Source of the DNA: Urophycis tenuis
Taxonomy: Eukaryota > Chordata > Actinopteri > Gadiformes > Phycidae
NCBI GenBank assembly: GCA_036785325.1
Contig: JAXIVH010000016.1
Coordinates: 4,160,748-4,224,747, forward strand
Direction: 5' to 3'
Length of the DNA stretch: 64,000 bases
Part shown: positions 28,222 to 38,600 of the stretch, one piece after another
How positions within the stretch are numbered: position 1 is the stretch's first letter
Layout: each line of letters opens with the position of its first letter
Translations under genes and position numbers: made by a program
Notes under the pieces: generated by a model
Database searches by the model: none
What the model was told of the DNA's origin: nothing
What the model saw: the letters and a program-made list of their open reading frames with translations, nothing else

Positions 28222-31200
28222 ATGGCTGCACTCATGTTAGGACAGCAGGTAAGATATTCAATGATTTTTATGATTTTCTGACAATGAACTTGTCATATTT
28301 AATATTCGAACGTATGGGAACCTTAATAAGTAATTACTCTGTGCAGAACTGGGTCACAGCACTCGTTGTTTGTCAAAATGACCACGAGACCTTGGGATTG
28401 AATAGCATTGTTGCTAACCAGCAAGCTATCTTCACAGTGAATGATCTTTCACGTTCTGGCACACTGTTTTTAAATGTTCCCTATAATGTCCACAGGTTCG
28501 CCAGTTCAGCACGTCTGTGGTCAGGCCTATTTCAAAATTGGTGAAGGTGAGTTGGTTACCCTAAACAGCATTTTCCCACTTAATGCATCGATTGATCGCG
28601 CAATACATTTGGCAACTACTGTAGTAAATCAATGAAATATGTTCTCCATCCATCTCCATCGTTTCTCACCCCCCTCCCCAAATGAAGGCCCCTATCCAGG
28701 TTTATGGAGTCGAGGGTCGCTACGCCACTGCTCTGTTCTCAGCAGCCAGTAAGCAGAACAAGTTGGAACAAGTTGAACAGGAACTAGGCAAACTGTCTGT
28801 AAGTTGGAGTGACTTGTTACAAAAGAACCCCAACTAGACAATTTTAAAGGAACCATCAAAAACAAGGTTAGAACATTGACCTTTTCTGCCCTCAGGTCAT
28901 CGTCAAGGATCCCAAGGTGTCTAGCATTGTCATGAATCCTCATGTGAAGAGCGGCCTCAAGCAGAAGGCTGTCACCGATATTTTAACCAAGGCGAAGATG
29001 TCTAACATCACCGTCAACCTCATCGGTGAGTACATTAATGGCAGCTTGAGCTGAAGGACTCAAGGACCCATATGCTCACACTGGGTTTAAAAAAAAAATG
29101 GGGAAAAGGACAACCCAAGCTGTTATTCCAAATACTTGTACATTATTATTGCATTACAACATTCGTACTTTCCCATTCTGCAATTCTCCATGATCGGAAA
29201 ATGTTTTTATTCCTTCTAAGACTTGGTCACTATGATTAAATATATGTATATAATTATTTTCGTCGCCAACCAGGGCTCAACATTTTGTACCCCCCAATAT
29301 ATACACAAAATCTCTGGTAATGCACTTCATATCCGATATATCGTTTCTGCCGCTCCGTCATGCAGAACAGTGCGTGTGTCTTTGTTTGCATTCTCTCCTC
29401 CGGAACAGCGCTGCTGCTGCTGTGCCCTTTCACAAAGCTTTGCACGGTGCACAAACCCTGTTGGTCTTAAGTGGAACTCAAGCGGGGTGTCGTGTTTCCA
29501 ACGAGAGCACTCACACAGACGCTGGGGCGTCCAGCGTGGCTCCACACCTTCGTCACCACACCTCCATGTTAAACACGGAACCTCGAATCGAATCTTCCGA
29601 CGCGATGCTCTGCGGGTGTGAAACCTCGTCACGGTGAAACGCTGCCGCGGCCGAGTGAACGCCACCGACTTCCTCCGCGCGGCGCTCGCTTGTGACATCG
29701 TAGCTTTTATTGTTGTTGTTGTTTTAGCGTGACTCCAATGAAACGTGGTCTATGAAATGTAGCCGTTTCAAAATGACAATTGGGGCCATCAACGGCATCA
29801 ACTAATGTCTGCATCGCAGCAGACCTGTGTTGACATGTTGGAGCGGAGCATGGCACAGCACCACTATTGCATCGTTTGGGGAGAACTAGGAGATATATGT
29901 ATATGTTTTTGGGGGGGGGGGTTGGCACCAATGCAACATGGAAAAATTACACAAAACATAAAATTACACCCACATAATAAATGACTGCAAATGTGACCTG
30001 TCTTGAGCCCTGCCCAGCATACCCTGTGTACCCTCTCACCCACATGTTGAGGCGCATGCTCTCTTTCTGCCATCACAATCAGACAACCAAAGTCATCTGC
30101 TAACCCCATTAGCTTGGCACAGGCCCTCTAAAATCATGGTTCTCATGCGGCGACATGGGGCGACAGTAGCTCAGTGGGTAGAGCGGGTGGACAGAGCGGG
30201 TCGTCCACTAGGGTTGGCGGATCGATCCCCTCGATCCCCCTCCTCCAACTGTCCACACGTCGAACCCCGCAAATGTACTTACTGATTGTAAGTCACTTTG
30301 GACAAAAGCGTCTGCTAAATGCCCCCTTTACCATTTCTCATAAAGTCTGTTTTTAATTCGATATACTGTAATGCTATACCAGCGGCGGTCACAATTAGCT
30401 CTGTTTAATCCCCTTTTCCTTCTTCCCTGCAGGTGTTTTGTCTGAGAATGGCCGCCTTCCCCTGACCGGTGATGTCATCAAAGCCTTCGGCAAGATGATG
30501 GGTGCTCACCGCGGCGAGGTCATCTGTTCTGTCACCACTGCTCAGGTAAGCCAGTAGGCCACAGCTAGGTACCCTGTGTTGTAATGCATCATCCTTATTA
30601 TCCACACTGGCTGCCTGGCACAGAACGGATGTCTACACTACAACCGCACCTTTTTGTATGTACACATTTGCAAATGTGCAATATCTAGAAGTGTAATGTC
30701 TCAGTGTGTATTGCATTTATTTATTTAGCACCTTAAATCCTATTAATTTTTTTTTCTTCCTATTTTTAATTGCTGTTTCAAATGCACAAATGCTGTTACA
30801 ATTGCTACTCCATTTCACAATACTCTACTTCTTATAACACTGCATTTACAATAACAAGAATTATATTGTATTAGATGCGTGGATCTACGCCTTATGCCTC
30901 ATCCAACACATCTAGTAATTATTTTTATATTCCAGGCTTTGGATGCTGCCAGCCTTGCTGAATTGCAGGTGGCTCTGCAGGGCTTTCTCCAGAAGGGTGA
31001 AACAATTAAGCTGGAAACTAAGGTAGGCGTTGGGTACATACAGATACCTGATAAAGGGTTTGGAGACATTGGGTGTTCGGTTCTCTTGTTGACATTGGGT
31101 GTTCATGTCTTCCTCTGATCCGCAGACGGATTCCTCCATCTTGGGCGGCATGATTGTCAGTATCGGAGACAAGTACGTGGACATGTCCACAAAAACCAAG

Positions 31201-31236
31201 ATTCAGAAGCTGACCAAGGTCATCAGGGAAACTTAA
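28222..31236 (+). CDS. atp5po: ATP synthase peripheral stalk subunit OSCP (complete, 7 exons)
   Basis: Joins the F1 head to the peripheral stalk of mitochondrial ATP synthase and confers oligomycin sensitivity. Exons: 28222-28248, 28496-28546, 28688-28798, 28896-29025, 30433-30545, 30936-31022, 31126-31236; 630 nt, 209 residues (human 213). The N-terminus (MAALMLGQQVRQFSTS) is a basic, hydroxylated mitochondrial targeting sequence. The mature part starts about PIQVYGVEGRYATALFSAAS, the typical OSCP opening, and the C-terminus has ILGGMIVSIGDKYVDMS, the delta/OSCP signature. All phases fit. The largest intron (29026-30432) carries a SINE. Start chosen as the first ATG of the ORF, in a good AAAATGG context. 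Confidence 0.96.
30156..30332 (+). repeat. tRNA-derived SINE, family B, copy 4
   Basis: In atp5po intron 4, about 100 bp before exon 5. GACAGTAGCTCAGTGGGTAG head, GGCGGATCGATCCCC B box (one change from the usual TTCGA) and CAAAAGCGTCTGCTAAATG tail. Close to the copy at 10436. Confidence 0.85.
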
Positions 31237-31375
31237 GTCCTGGGGACCGAAGACTGCAGCAAAAGTTGCTTATAAATGTACATTGCTACTTGTCTGGTTA
31301 CAGATTTCATATTAAGCCAGTGTCTAATGTTGAGTTCACATTAATGTATTAAAAAGCGTTGTGAAACTGCTCTTG
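31237..31375 (+). terminator. atp5po: atp5po 3' UTR and poly(A) signal
   Basis: ATTAAA at about 31347, followed by a TG/T-rich downstream element (CTCTTGTTTGTTGTTT), gives a short UTR of about 130 nt. Confidence 0.65.
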
Positions 31376-32190
31376 TTTGTTGTTTATTGACATGGTTTCC
31401 TGAAATTATATAATTTAATCTGTTTAAATTGAACTTGAATGGGAGATTTGAGACGGAGAAAATGAACTATTATTTAAATTCAGAAGCCAGTTGACTGAGT
31501 GGGAGATTATGTTACTCTGACTCCGAGCCTCAGAATGAATACAATTTATTTGACCCGAGTACAGGTTTAGCTACAAAAAGGAGCATTGTTTGTAGTGTGT
31601 GCGTGTGTGTGTATGTGTGCGACTGTTCAAATGATGTATTGGGCGCATGCGCAATCAATGACTGCATTTTATTTTTTTGGCAAAAATGGCTGCCTCTTAT
31701 CTATAGCTCTCTGCTAAAATGGATATATAAACCTGAAATAACCACGGTAAATTGCAATCCTCGTTCGCGGCAACATCAATAGATAACCAGGCGTAGTTTC
31801 CAAGCGCTATTGGAAAAATGTTGTGGCTGTCAAATAGAAAAATTGTATTCGATTCAAATTTAACCATTTCCAGTCTATGAGCCGCCCACAAATGAGGTAC
31901 GATCTTTTCATTTTCCTGCGTTAACTAAAATATATTTGCGTTCACACCTAATGCCGTATTTATATAATAAGGTGCATAGCTTAAACAAACGTTGTATACG
32001 ATTAATCCATGATAGTTATCCCTTTGTTTGAGATGTATTAGTGTGTGTCCGTCCAAAAGTAAGCAATTCCGCAAATTCCTTGCTTTCTGTGTGCGCAAGC
32101 GTGTTAGTGTTAACAAAGAAACATTTCGTTCTTTTGATCTGCTTTAATTTCCGTCGGTGTTTACAAGTAGTTTCTCCACCCCTACAGAAA
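31376..32190 (+). promoter_or_regulatory. C5orf24 promoter, 5' UTR and intron
   Basis: AAAAATGGCTGCC at 31683 resembles a YY1 site, often found just downstream of transcription starts. A possible first exon ends at 31895 (AATGAG|GTACGA). A clear acceptor, CCACCCCTACAG, ends at 32187, three bases before the start codon. A short TG-rich run is at 31594-31620. Confidence 0.45.
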
Positions 32191-32865
32191 ATGATGCACC
32201 AAGTGACCAGCAGCAGCAATGACTATTGCATGAGTGGACTGTCAGAGGATTGTCAGCATTCTGCAGGGCACTTCGACTTATGTAGCACACAGTCCAACAA
32301 GTTCTACTCCTCGCCTCCGCCGTCTTTGCAACTGTCCCTCGCTAATCTACCCCCACTGCCACAGGGCATGCACAAACCTATGACATGCCAAATACAGGAG
32401 AACCAAAACGAGTTTCAGCCAGCGACCGCGAGGATCAGAGGCGGCGAGGCTCCTGGTCCGGATGGCACCAAGAAAAAGGGGAAGGGTATCGTCAAATCTG
32501 GCAAACGGGGGAGACCGGCGGGCACCACCAAATCAGCCGGTTACCGCACAAGTACTGGCCGTCCACTGGGGACCACGAAAGCTGCTGGTTTCAAGACCAG
32601 TCCCGGAAGACCCCTTGGTACCACCAAAGCAGCAGGCTACAAAGTTAGCCCCGGTCGCCCCCCCGGGAGCATCAAGAGTCTGGCGCGCCTGAAGAAGCTG
32701 GGGCTGGCCACTTGTGAAGCAGCCAAGAAAGTGGACTTCAGCAACTGTAGTGGTCCCAAGAAACTGGATTACACTTGCTGTGATGTTACCCCCTTTCCGT
32801 ACAACATGATGCAGAAAAGAGACCTCTGTGAGGCCGGTGGCAAAGTTGAAGACAGCAACGAGTAG
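32191..32865 (+). CDS. C5orf24-like protein (UPF0461), single coding exon
   Basis: Orthologue of human C5orf24; the molecular function is unknown. 224 residues (human 188). The conserved core is roughly residues 105-162: KRGRPAGTTKSAGY, then three more units of the form (S/T)xGRPxGTTKxAG(F/Y), ending GRPPGSIK. Each unit holds a GRP tripeptide flanked by basic residues, as in AT-hooks, so DNA binding is possible but unproven. The N-terminal MMHQVTSS matches the family start, so the ATG at 32191 is used rather than ATGs farther upstream in the open frame, which lie before the acceptor at 32187. The C-terminal 60 residues, with several Cys (ATCEAAKK, NCSGPKK, YTCCDV), are longer than in human. 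PYNMMQKR corresponds to the human PYPMMHGR. Confidence 0.92.
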   Translation: MMHQVTSSSNDYCMSGLSEDCQHSAGHFDLCSTQSNKFYSSPPPSLQLSLANLPPLPQGMHKPMTCQIQENQNEFQPATARIRGGEAPGPDGTKKKGKGIVKSGKRGRPAGTTKSAGYRTSTGRPLGTTKAAGFKTSPGRPLGTTKAAGYKVSPGRPPGSIKSLARLKKLGLATCEAAKKVDFSNCSGPKKLDYTCCDVTPFPYNMMQKRDLCEAGGKVEDSNE

Positions 32866-33630
32866 CCTCGCGAGTGTCTTTCTATAGCTCTTCAACTTGT
32901 TCGCCAATCTTTTTTCTCTCGGTGTGTATGGAAGATGGAGAACATAATAATGTAAATTAGCTTAACTTTTCATTGTGCAGTCTTGACATTACTTTCCTCT
33001 CCTCATAGGACTAAACGCACCCATTTAGAAAGTATGTTATCCTGTTTGACAGTGATGCATGCATAGGAATACAATCAAATTAATGTAGGAATGAAAGTAT
33101 CTATACGTGGTAGTGTATGGTCCATGTTCGATGGACAGTGTTTTTTAAGCCTTTTTTAAAACTGAATTTTAATTGATTCATGATTTGCTACTATGCTTCA
33201 TATTGCTTTCCATTCCAAACATTTTCCTGAGCTTATGTGAAAGTGTAGTTGTCCTTTTGTATTGTTGAGTGCAATATGTGATTCATTTTATATATGAAAA
33301 AAGATAAACCGAAGGAAATGGAATGGGGCCACTGCGATGTTTTTTATGATCTTGATTGAACAACCCAGCACACGGTAAACTATTTTAAAAACCAAAATTG
33401 TTATTTCTATACTTTGTGAATATGTTTTGACTGGGTATTGTAATAGCCTTCTTTGTTTCCTTAGATTCCTCCAACTATCACTTGGTAAGCGAATATATAT
33501 GTTGTTATGCAGTTAATTAGCAAAAAAAATATTCACTTAAACTTCACTTTAAGATTATTTCTTTGTGAAAAATGTATTAAAAGCTTCTGTGGTGTATGTG
33601 AAACCCAAATAAAAGTGTAATTTCAGACAG
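32866..33630 (+). other. C5orf24 3' UTR
   Basis: AT-rich sequence ending at an AATAAA at 33608-33613 (CCAAATAAAAGTG). No ORF. A UTR much longer than the coding part would match the mammalian gene, but only this signal is seen. Confidence 0.55.
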
Positions 33631-34900
33631 TAAATATGCCTGCAATACCTACAGTAACCACAAGGTGTCTCACGCCATCCTTTGCCAATAGTAGGCCTTT
33701 CTTTTTATTTTCCGGGTAATAACTTTCATTTAATAATCCAATTGATCACCCAGTCATGTTGGCGTGCCCCATCCACACGCCGTTATAAACACACGTCATT
33801 CACACAAGACATTCAAGTGTTGATGTGAAAGAAAGACGATCTATTTGTAACCACCAGAAAACCGACCCATCTGAAAATGAAGTGTCTTCACGGCTTAATC
33901 GTTTTTTTTTTAAGTAACACTATTTATATCACCACGTCGAACCCGGGCACCCGAGGTCAACGCTTAATCACAGAATACCATGGAGGGGCTAAAGTGTCTC
34001 GGCTATCAAGCCAAACGATTTGTAATAATGACTTGACGGGCTTTGTTTGGTCCGAGGGGAGAGGACTGGGCCGCTGCGGCAGTATGGCTACGTCTATTGT
34101 TCAGACGCGCAGTGCTGCCGACTCGGGGCATGATGGTGGTCACCATGTTGTATCCAAACCGCAGGGGTGAAACATCGCACCATTTGACCTGAGAGTGCAA
34201 TCAAACGTTTTACAAACGTCGTTGTCTTTTCGACGCAGAAGTCGCTCAATTGCCCAAGCACCATTCGCACCGACATGTTTTTCTCTGGAGCGCCTAGCGG
34301 CCTATTTCCTGCGCCTGGAGACCATGAGAGGCAACATGGCGCACCAAGTTTGACTTCATAGGACGTTCTGCCCCAATGTGCCTTCTCTACAGTGGCCCGG
34401 TACACACAGAATAGGTACACGGGCTACTCCATTTTCAGTGGTGTGTGTGACCCGTTAAAAAAACAACAACCACAAAAGCAGCACTAAATTGCTTAATTTC
34501 CATAATATATAATTTACTCGTGGTTTTAAATAGATATATTTGATGGAGAAGATAAACGCATTCCGCGGATATCCGATTTTATAATTGCACCTGGATTTGT
34601 GTGAGGGGAAGACTGTAAGAGAGGAGGGTGATCGAGCGCCTCGGCCCCGATGCAGACGGGGGGTTGGGGAGCCGTGCCGATTGGTCGCTGCTCACCAACA
34701 CAGTCAGTCTGGGCTTGTTTTATCATTACCGGGGGCACTCCGACAGAAGGCACCAAATCATGCAGTTAAAAGAATATATAGATGGTTGAGAATTGATAGT
34801 GGCACGCCGGTTTTCCTCGCACTTGGTGTTACAGCAAATACAAACGATCTGGTGCTTATTTCGTATTTAACAGTGACAGTTTTTGAAGGGCCGCCGCTGA
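33631..34900. other. Intergenic, nothing convincing
   Basis: No gene or named repeat recognised between C5orf24 and nsd1. CpG content rises after about 34600, as expected of the nsd1 promoter. Short ORFs on both strands show no family resemblance. Confidence 0.5.
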
Positions 34901-35058
34901 TGAGGCGGTGAAGGGGAGAGAATGAGCGCTGCGCTCTGGCCTAGCGCTGCTGCAGCTGGGATTGTGCAGATCTGCCTCCACAAATCGAGGAAAATAGTCG
35001 CTTTATGTCCAACTGCAACAGATCCGCTGTTGGGTTCACGGTGACCGACGTCCAAATG
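34901..35058 (+). other. nsd1: nsd1 5' UTR exon with an upstream ORF
   Basis: A donor ATG|GTAAGT ends the exon at 35058; the exon start is not defined by sequence. An ATG at 35005 opens 18 codons to the donor. After joining to 35643 it would continue GAA AGA GCC ATG AAA ACA TGA, stopping at 35661-35663. The upstream ORF is in a different frame from nsd1, and its stop overlaps the nsd1 ATG at 35660. Confidence 0.6.
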
Positions 35059-35659
35059 GTAAGTTTTGGTGATTTTCCCCCACGTCGATGCATTTTTTAA
35101 ACTTGTTTCGATGAGTTCCTTTCCAAGTGAACAGTAGCTTGCTATGTGGCTGTAGCCTGTTTGTGTAGGTCTGTGAGACCCTTTCTCTGATGGCACAGTG
35201 TCACCACCTTTGCTGTAGCGTGTGCGCTCCCACGAATATACGAATCGGCGATCGCTTAGATCTGGGCTTTATTATGATCGGCGAATGGCGACCTAGACTA
35301 TTTTACGCGTTATAGTCATTGTCTGAAAGCAGCATGTCAGGGGTGGTATCTTCTGTTTTGGCGACTGACGGCCTTTTGGAATGGAGGCCAGCAATGTCGG
35401 GTTATCAGTGAGCATGCAGCCCTACATGCCACCTATGCTCCTTGAAAGGCGTCCGTCGCTTCTATTGTGATTGTCGAACTATTTTGTCAAAATCGGAAGG
35501 CTCTTAATCGGTCGTCAACTGATTCCCTTTCAAAATCGGTCAGTGCATGAAGCCATAATATGAACTTGAAGGTTGCGTTTTGTTATCCAATTGTGAATGT
35601 AAATGTTGATTCACCTAACCTGAGTCCTTTCTCTTTTGTCAGGAAAGAGCCATGAAAAC

Positions 35660-38600
35660 ATGAATCAGTCTTACAGACGGGCTGTTAGGGGAGGCTCAGT
35701 GTTTGGCTCTGGTCAGCCAGAGCAGAGGCCCCCCAATGGCCTCACCACTACTTCCTATGGAAACCAATGTGGCACTCGAAGGCGCAGGTCAGGCCAACCG
35801 TCAGCCGTGCAACTGCCGTGCTCCAGCATCAAACCAGCACCTGTCCCGGGGTACAGCTCCCCAGACCGGTCTCATTGTTACAACAGCCCGCTGCGGCGGC
35901 TCCAGGACCTCAACACTCTGGTGACCACCAGGTCTGACCTGGGCGGCCACCCCAGGGACGCCCACACCAGGACTCACTTGCACTCACCGAGCCGAGTCAG
36001 CCATGAGGAGGACGAGGAGGAGGAGGAGGAGGGGGAGGACGACGAGGACGACGAGTACTCGGCACCCTCCGTCCGTCTCCCGCTGTCGCCGGGCAACGTC
36101 CAGGCGGAGTCATGCGAGGAGCTCCCGGACCTGGACAAGAACGGGTTCTCCTCCCACAGCCCCGACAGCCTGGACCGCTGCTCCCCGACCCCCAACGGTT
36201 ACCTCCATTTTGAGTCCACGCTGTTTGACGGCGGGGACCTCAAGGTGGAGGAGAGGGGGGACCTGCCCTCCTCCCGCCTCTCGCCCAAACCCGCCCGCCA
36301 CCGAGCGCCGGCGGACTGTAAGACCGCCGCGTCCGGCTCGCTGGGAGAGAGGCCGCCCAGGGTGGAGAGTGTGCACAAACCCGGTGTCCTCAGTCTCATG
36401 GCCAAGACCATATCTGAACTCAACCCTACACTAAGCCCCAGCACACTGCCTGAGATCAGCATGGGAGATGATTGGAGCCTGGGGGACAACTCTGACAGCG
36501 ATGCGGAGCTCTCCTTCACTCCCGATCATGGACTGGTTTCGCCGTCTGGCACAAACTCGAATGTGAGTGTCGGACCTCCACGTTGCTTACTCCAGCCACC
36601 GTGAAAAGCTCACTTTATCTTTCCTTGCGTTATCTGGCTTATATCATTTAATTGCTGGCTTTGTAAGTGTGTGTATGCCTTTTTGTAATGTGGCTGGACC
36701 CGACCCAGATCTTGACTTGTTCCGATAGTACAGCAATGCACAGCTTTGATGAATGAATTGTGGCCGTTTTGGGAGAAGTAATTTTTGTATGATATGCAAT
36801 ACAATAACAAGTAGCCAAAGTCCATATCTTCAATATAATTCTATGATGTTTCTATTTGATTATGATTCTCCACAGTCAAACAGCCCCAAGAAGAAGCCTC
36901 TCTCGGCTGTGAAGTATTTGGAGGGAGATCTGGTCTGGGCTAAGTTCAACAGGCGCCCCTGGTGGCCCTGCCAGATCGCTTCAGACACACCACAGGGTGT
37001 TCACACTAAAATGAAAGGTGAGTCTATTAATCCGATGCCATGGCTCTTCACCGATTGGGTTGCGAAGGCATCTTTCAAACGGTGTCCACGTTAAGTCCAC
37101 CTCCACCCCCCCAAGCCTTATGGTTGTTTCCTTTTCTTTCCCCCCGTCTGTCTCCATTTCCACTCCAGCACCAAGTCACCGTCCATGTCGCATGTACTTT
37201 CTGGAGACGATCGGGGAGATCGCCGAGCGGGCCTGGGTCCCAGGGAAAGCCATTCTTCCTTTCCAGGGAGGCCACCAGTTTAACGAGCTCCCTGTGCTCC
37301 GACGAAGAGGGAAGCAGAAGGAGAAAGACTACAAGTACACGGTAAATAAATGTGTACAGTGAGGATGCTCCTGCGTGCTTGTTGTCAAATAGGTTCACAT
37401 GCCATAGTGGAAAATAGTGTTGACACAAAGATTGCCCAAATATTGTGTTTGTTGGCACAACAGAGTAAAGAGTGAATATAATTATCACAAAGATAAATAC
37501 AAAGACATTTCATAAATTGTAATAATAATATTAAATTAAAGCTCTAGGTCAGATCCCTGTTCATGTGTGCTGTACAGCTGCAAACCTAAAAGTAAATTAC
37601 GTGAACATTGAAGTAGTGGCAGGGGTGAGGTAGCATCACTACAGCGGCCCAACAGAGCCTTTAACCCCCCCGGGTGTTTCTCCTGCTTCATCCCAGATTC
37701 CCAAGAGTTTACTGACGGCGTGGAAAGTCAGCGTCTCCGAGGCTGAGTATTTACTTCCCGGCCGACTGAGGGGCGCGGACGCCGCGCCCGACGCCGCCCT
37801 CAACGGGGAACGCCGGGTTCCCACCCCGGTCCCCGACCCCAGCGAAGATCCGCCCGAGGATCACCGTCCGCTCTCGGTGGACCTCGCGAGTTCCGCGTCG
37901 CCCCCCGGCGCCACTCCCAACGGCACGGAGCCGCCTCCCCCCGCCGCCAGCCCAGCCTATCAGAAGAAAGCCTGTCGGAAGAAGAAGAAATGCCTGTCAG
38001 ACATATTCGGCCACATAGTGGGCGGCTTGAAGGACGCCCCCACTGTGCTGGACATGGTCGGCCCACTAACGAGAGCCCCGGACCCCGCCAAAGGCTCCAC
38101 GGGCTCCCCGTACTCCGACCTGGACTCCATCCCCATGCTCAGTCGGCGTCCCAAATGGGCGGAAGGGTTTTCCTCGCCGGAGACCGACGGCGGTTCAAAA
38201 GCGGCCCTGAAAGAGCCGGCTGTCGCAAAAGTGAAGGAGGAGGAGTGTGTGGAGGATTCCGCCGCCGTGCCGGACAGCGGCGTGAACGCCGGCGCGTCCA
38301 CCGGAACCTCCGCCAACCAATTGGTTTGCCCCGAAAAACGTTTAAGCAACTCAAAGTCCGACACGGACCCGGACGGCTGTAAAGATTTAGAAGACGGTTC
38401 CCTTGACAAGCACTCGCTGCATCTGCCTGCCAGCAGTCGCCTGATGACCAGGGCCCTGAAGGCGGAGGAGGAGGAGGAACTCAGAGACGCCCCGGCTCTG
38501 AGCCAAACCTCACACAGCAGCAACAACAACAACAACAGTAATGAGGACGACAGCAAAAGCGACGACGAGCGAGATGTCACGGCGAGCGACGCGGAGGGGG

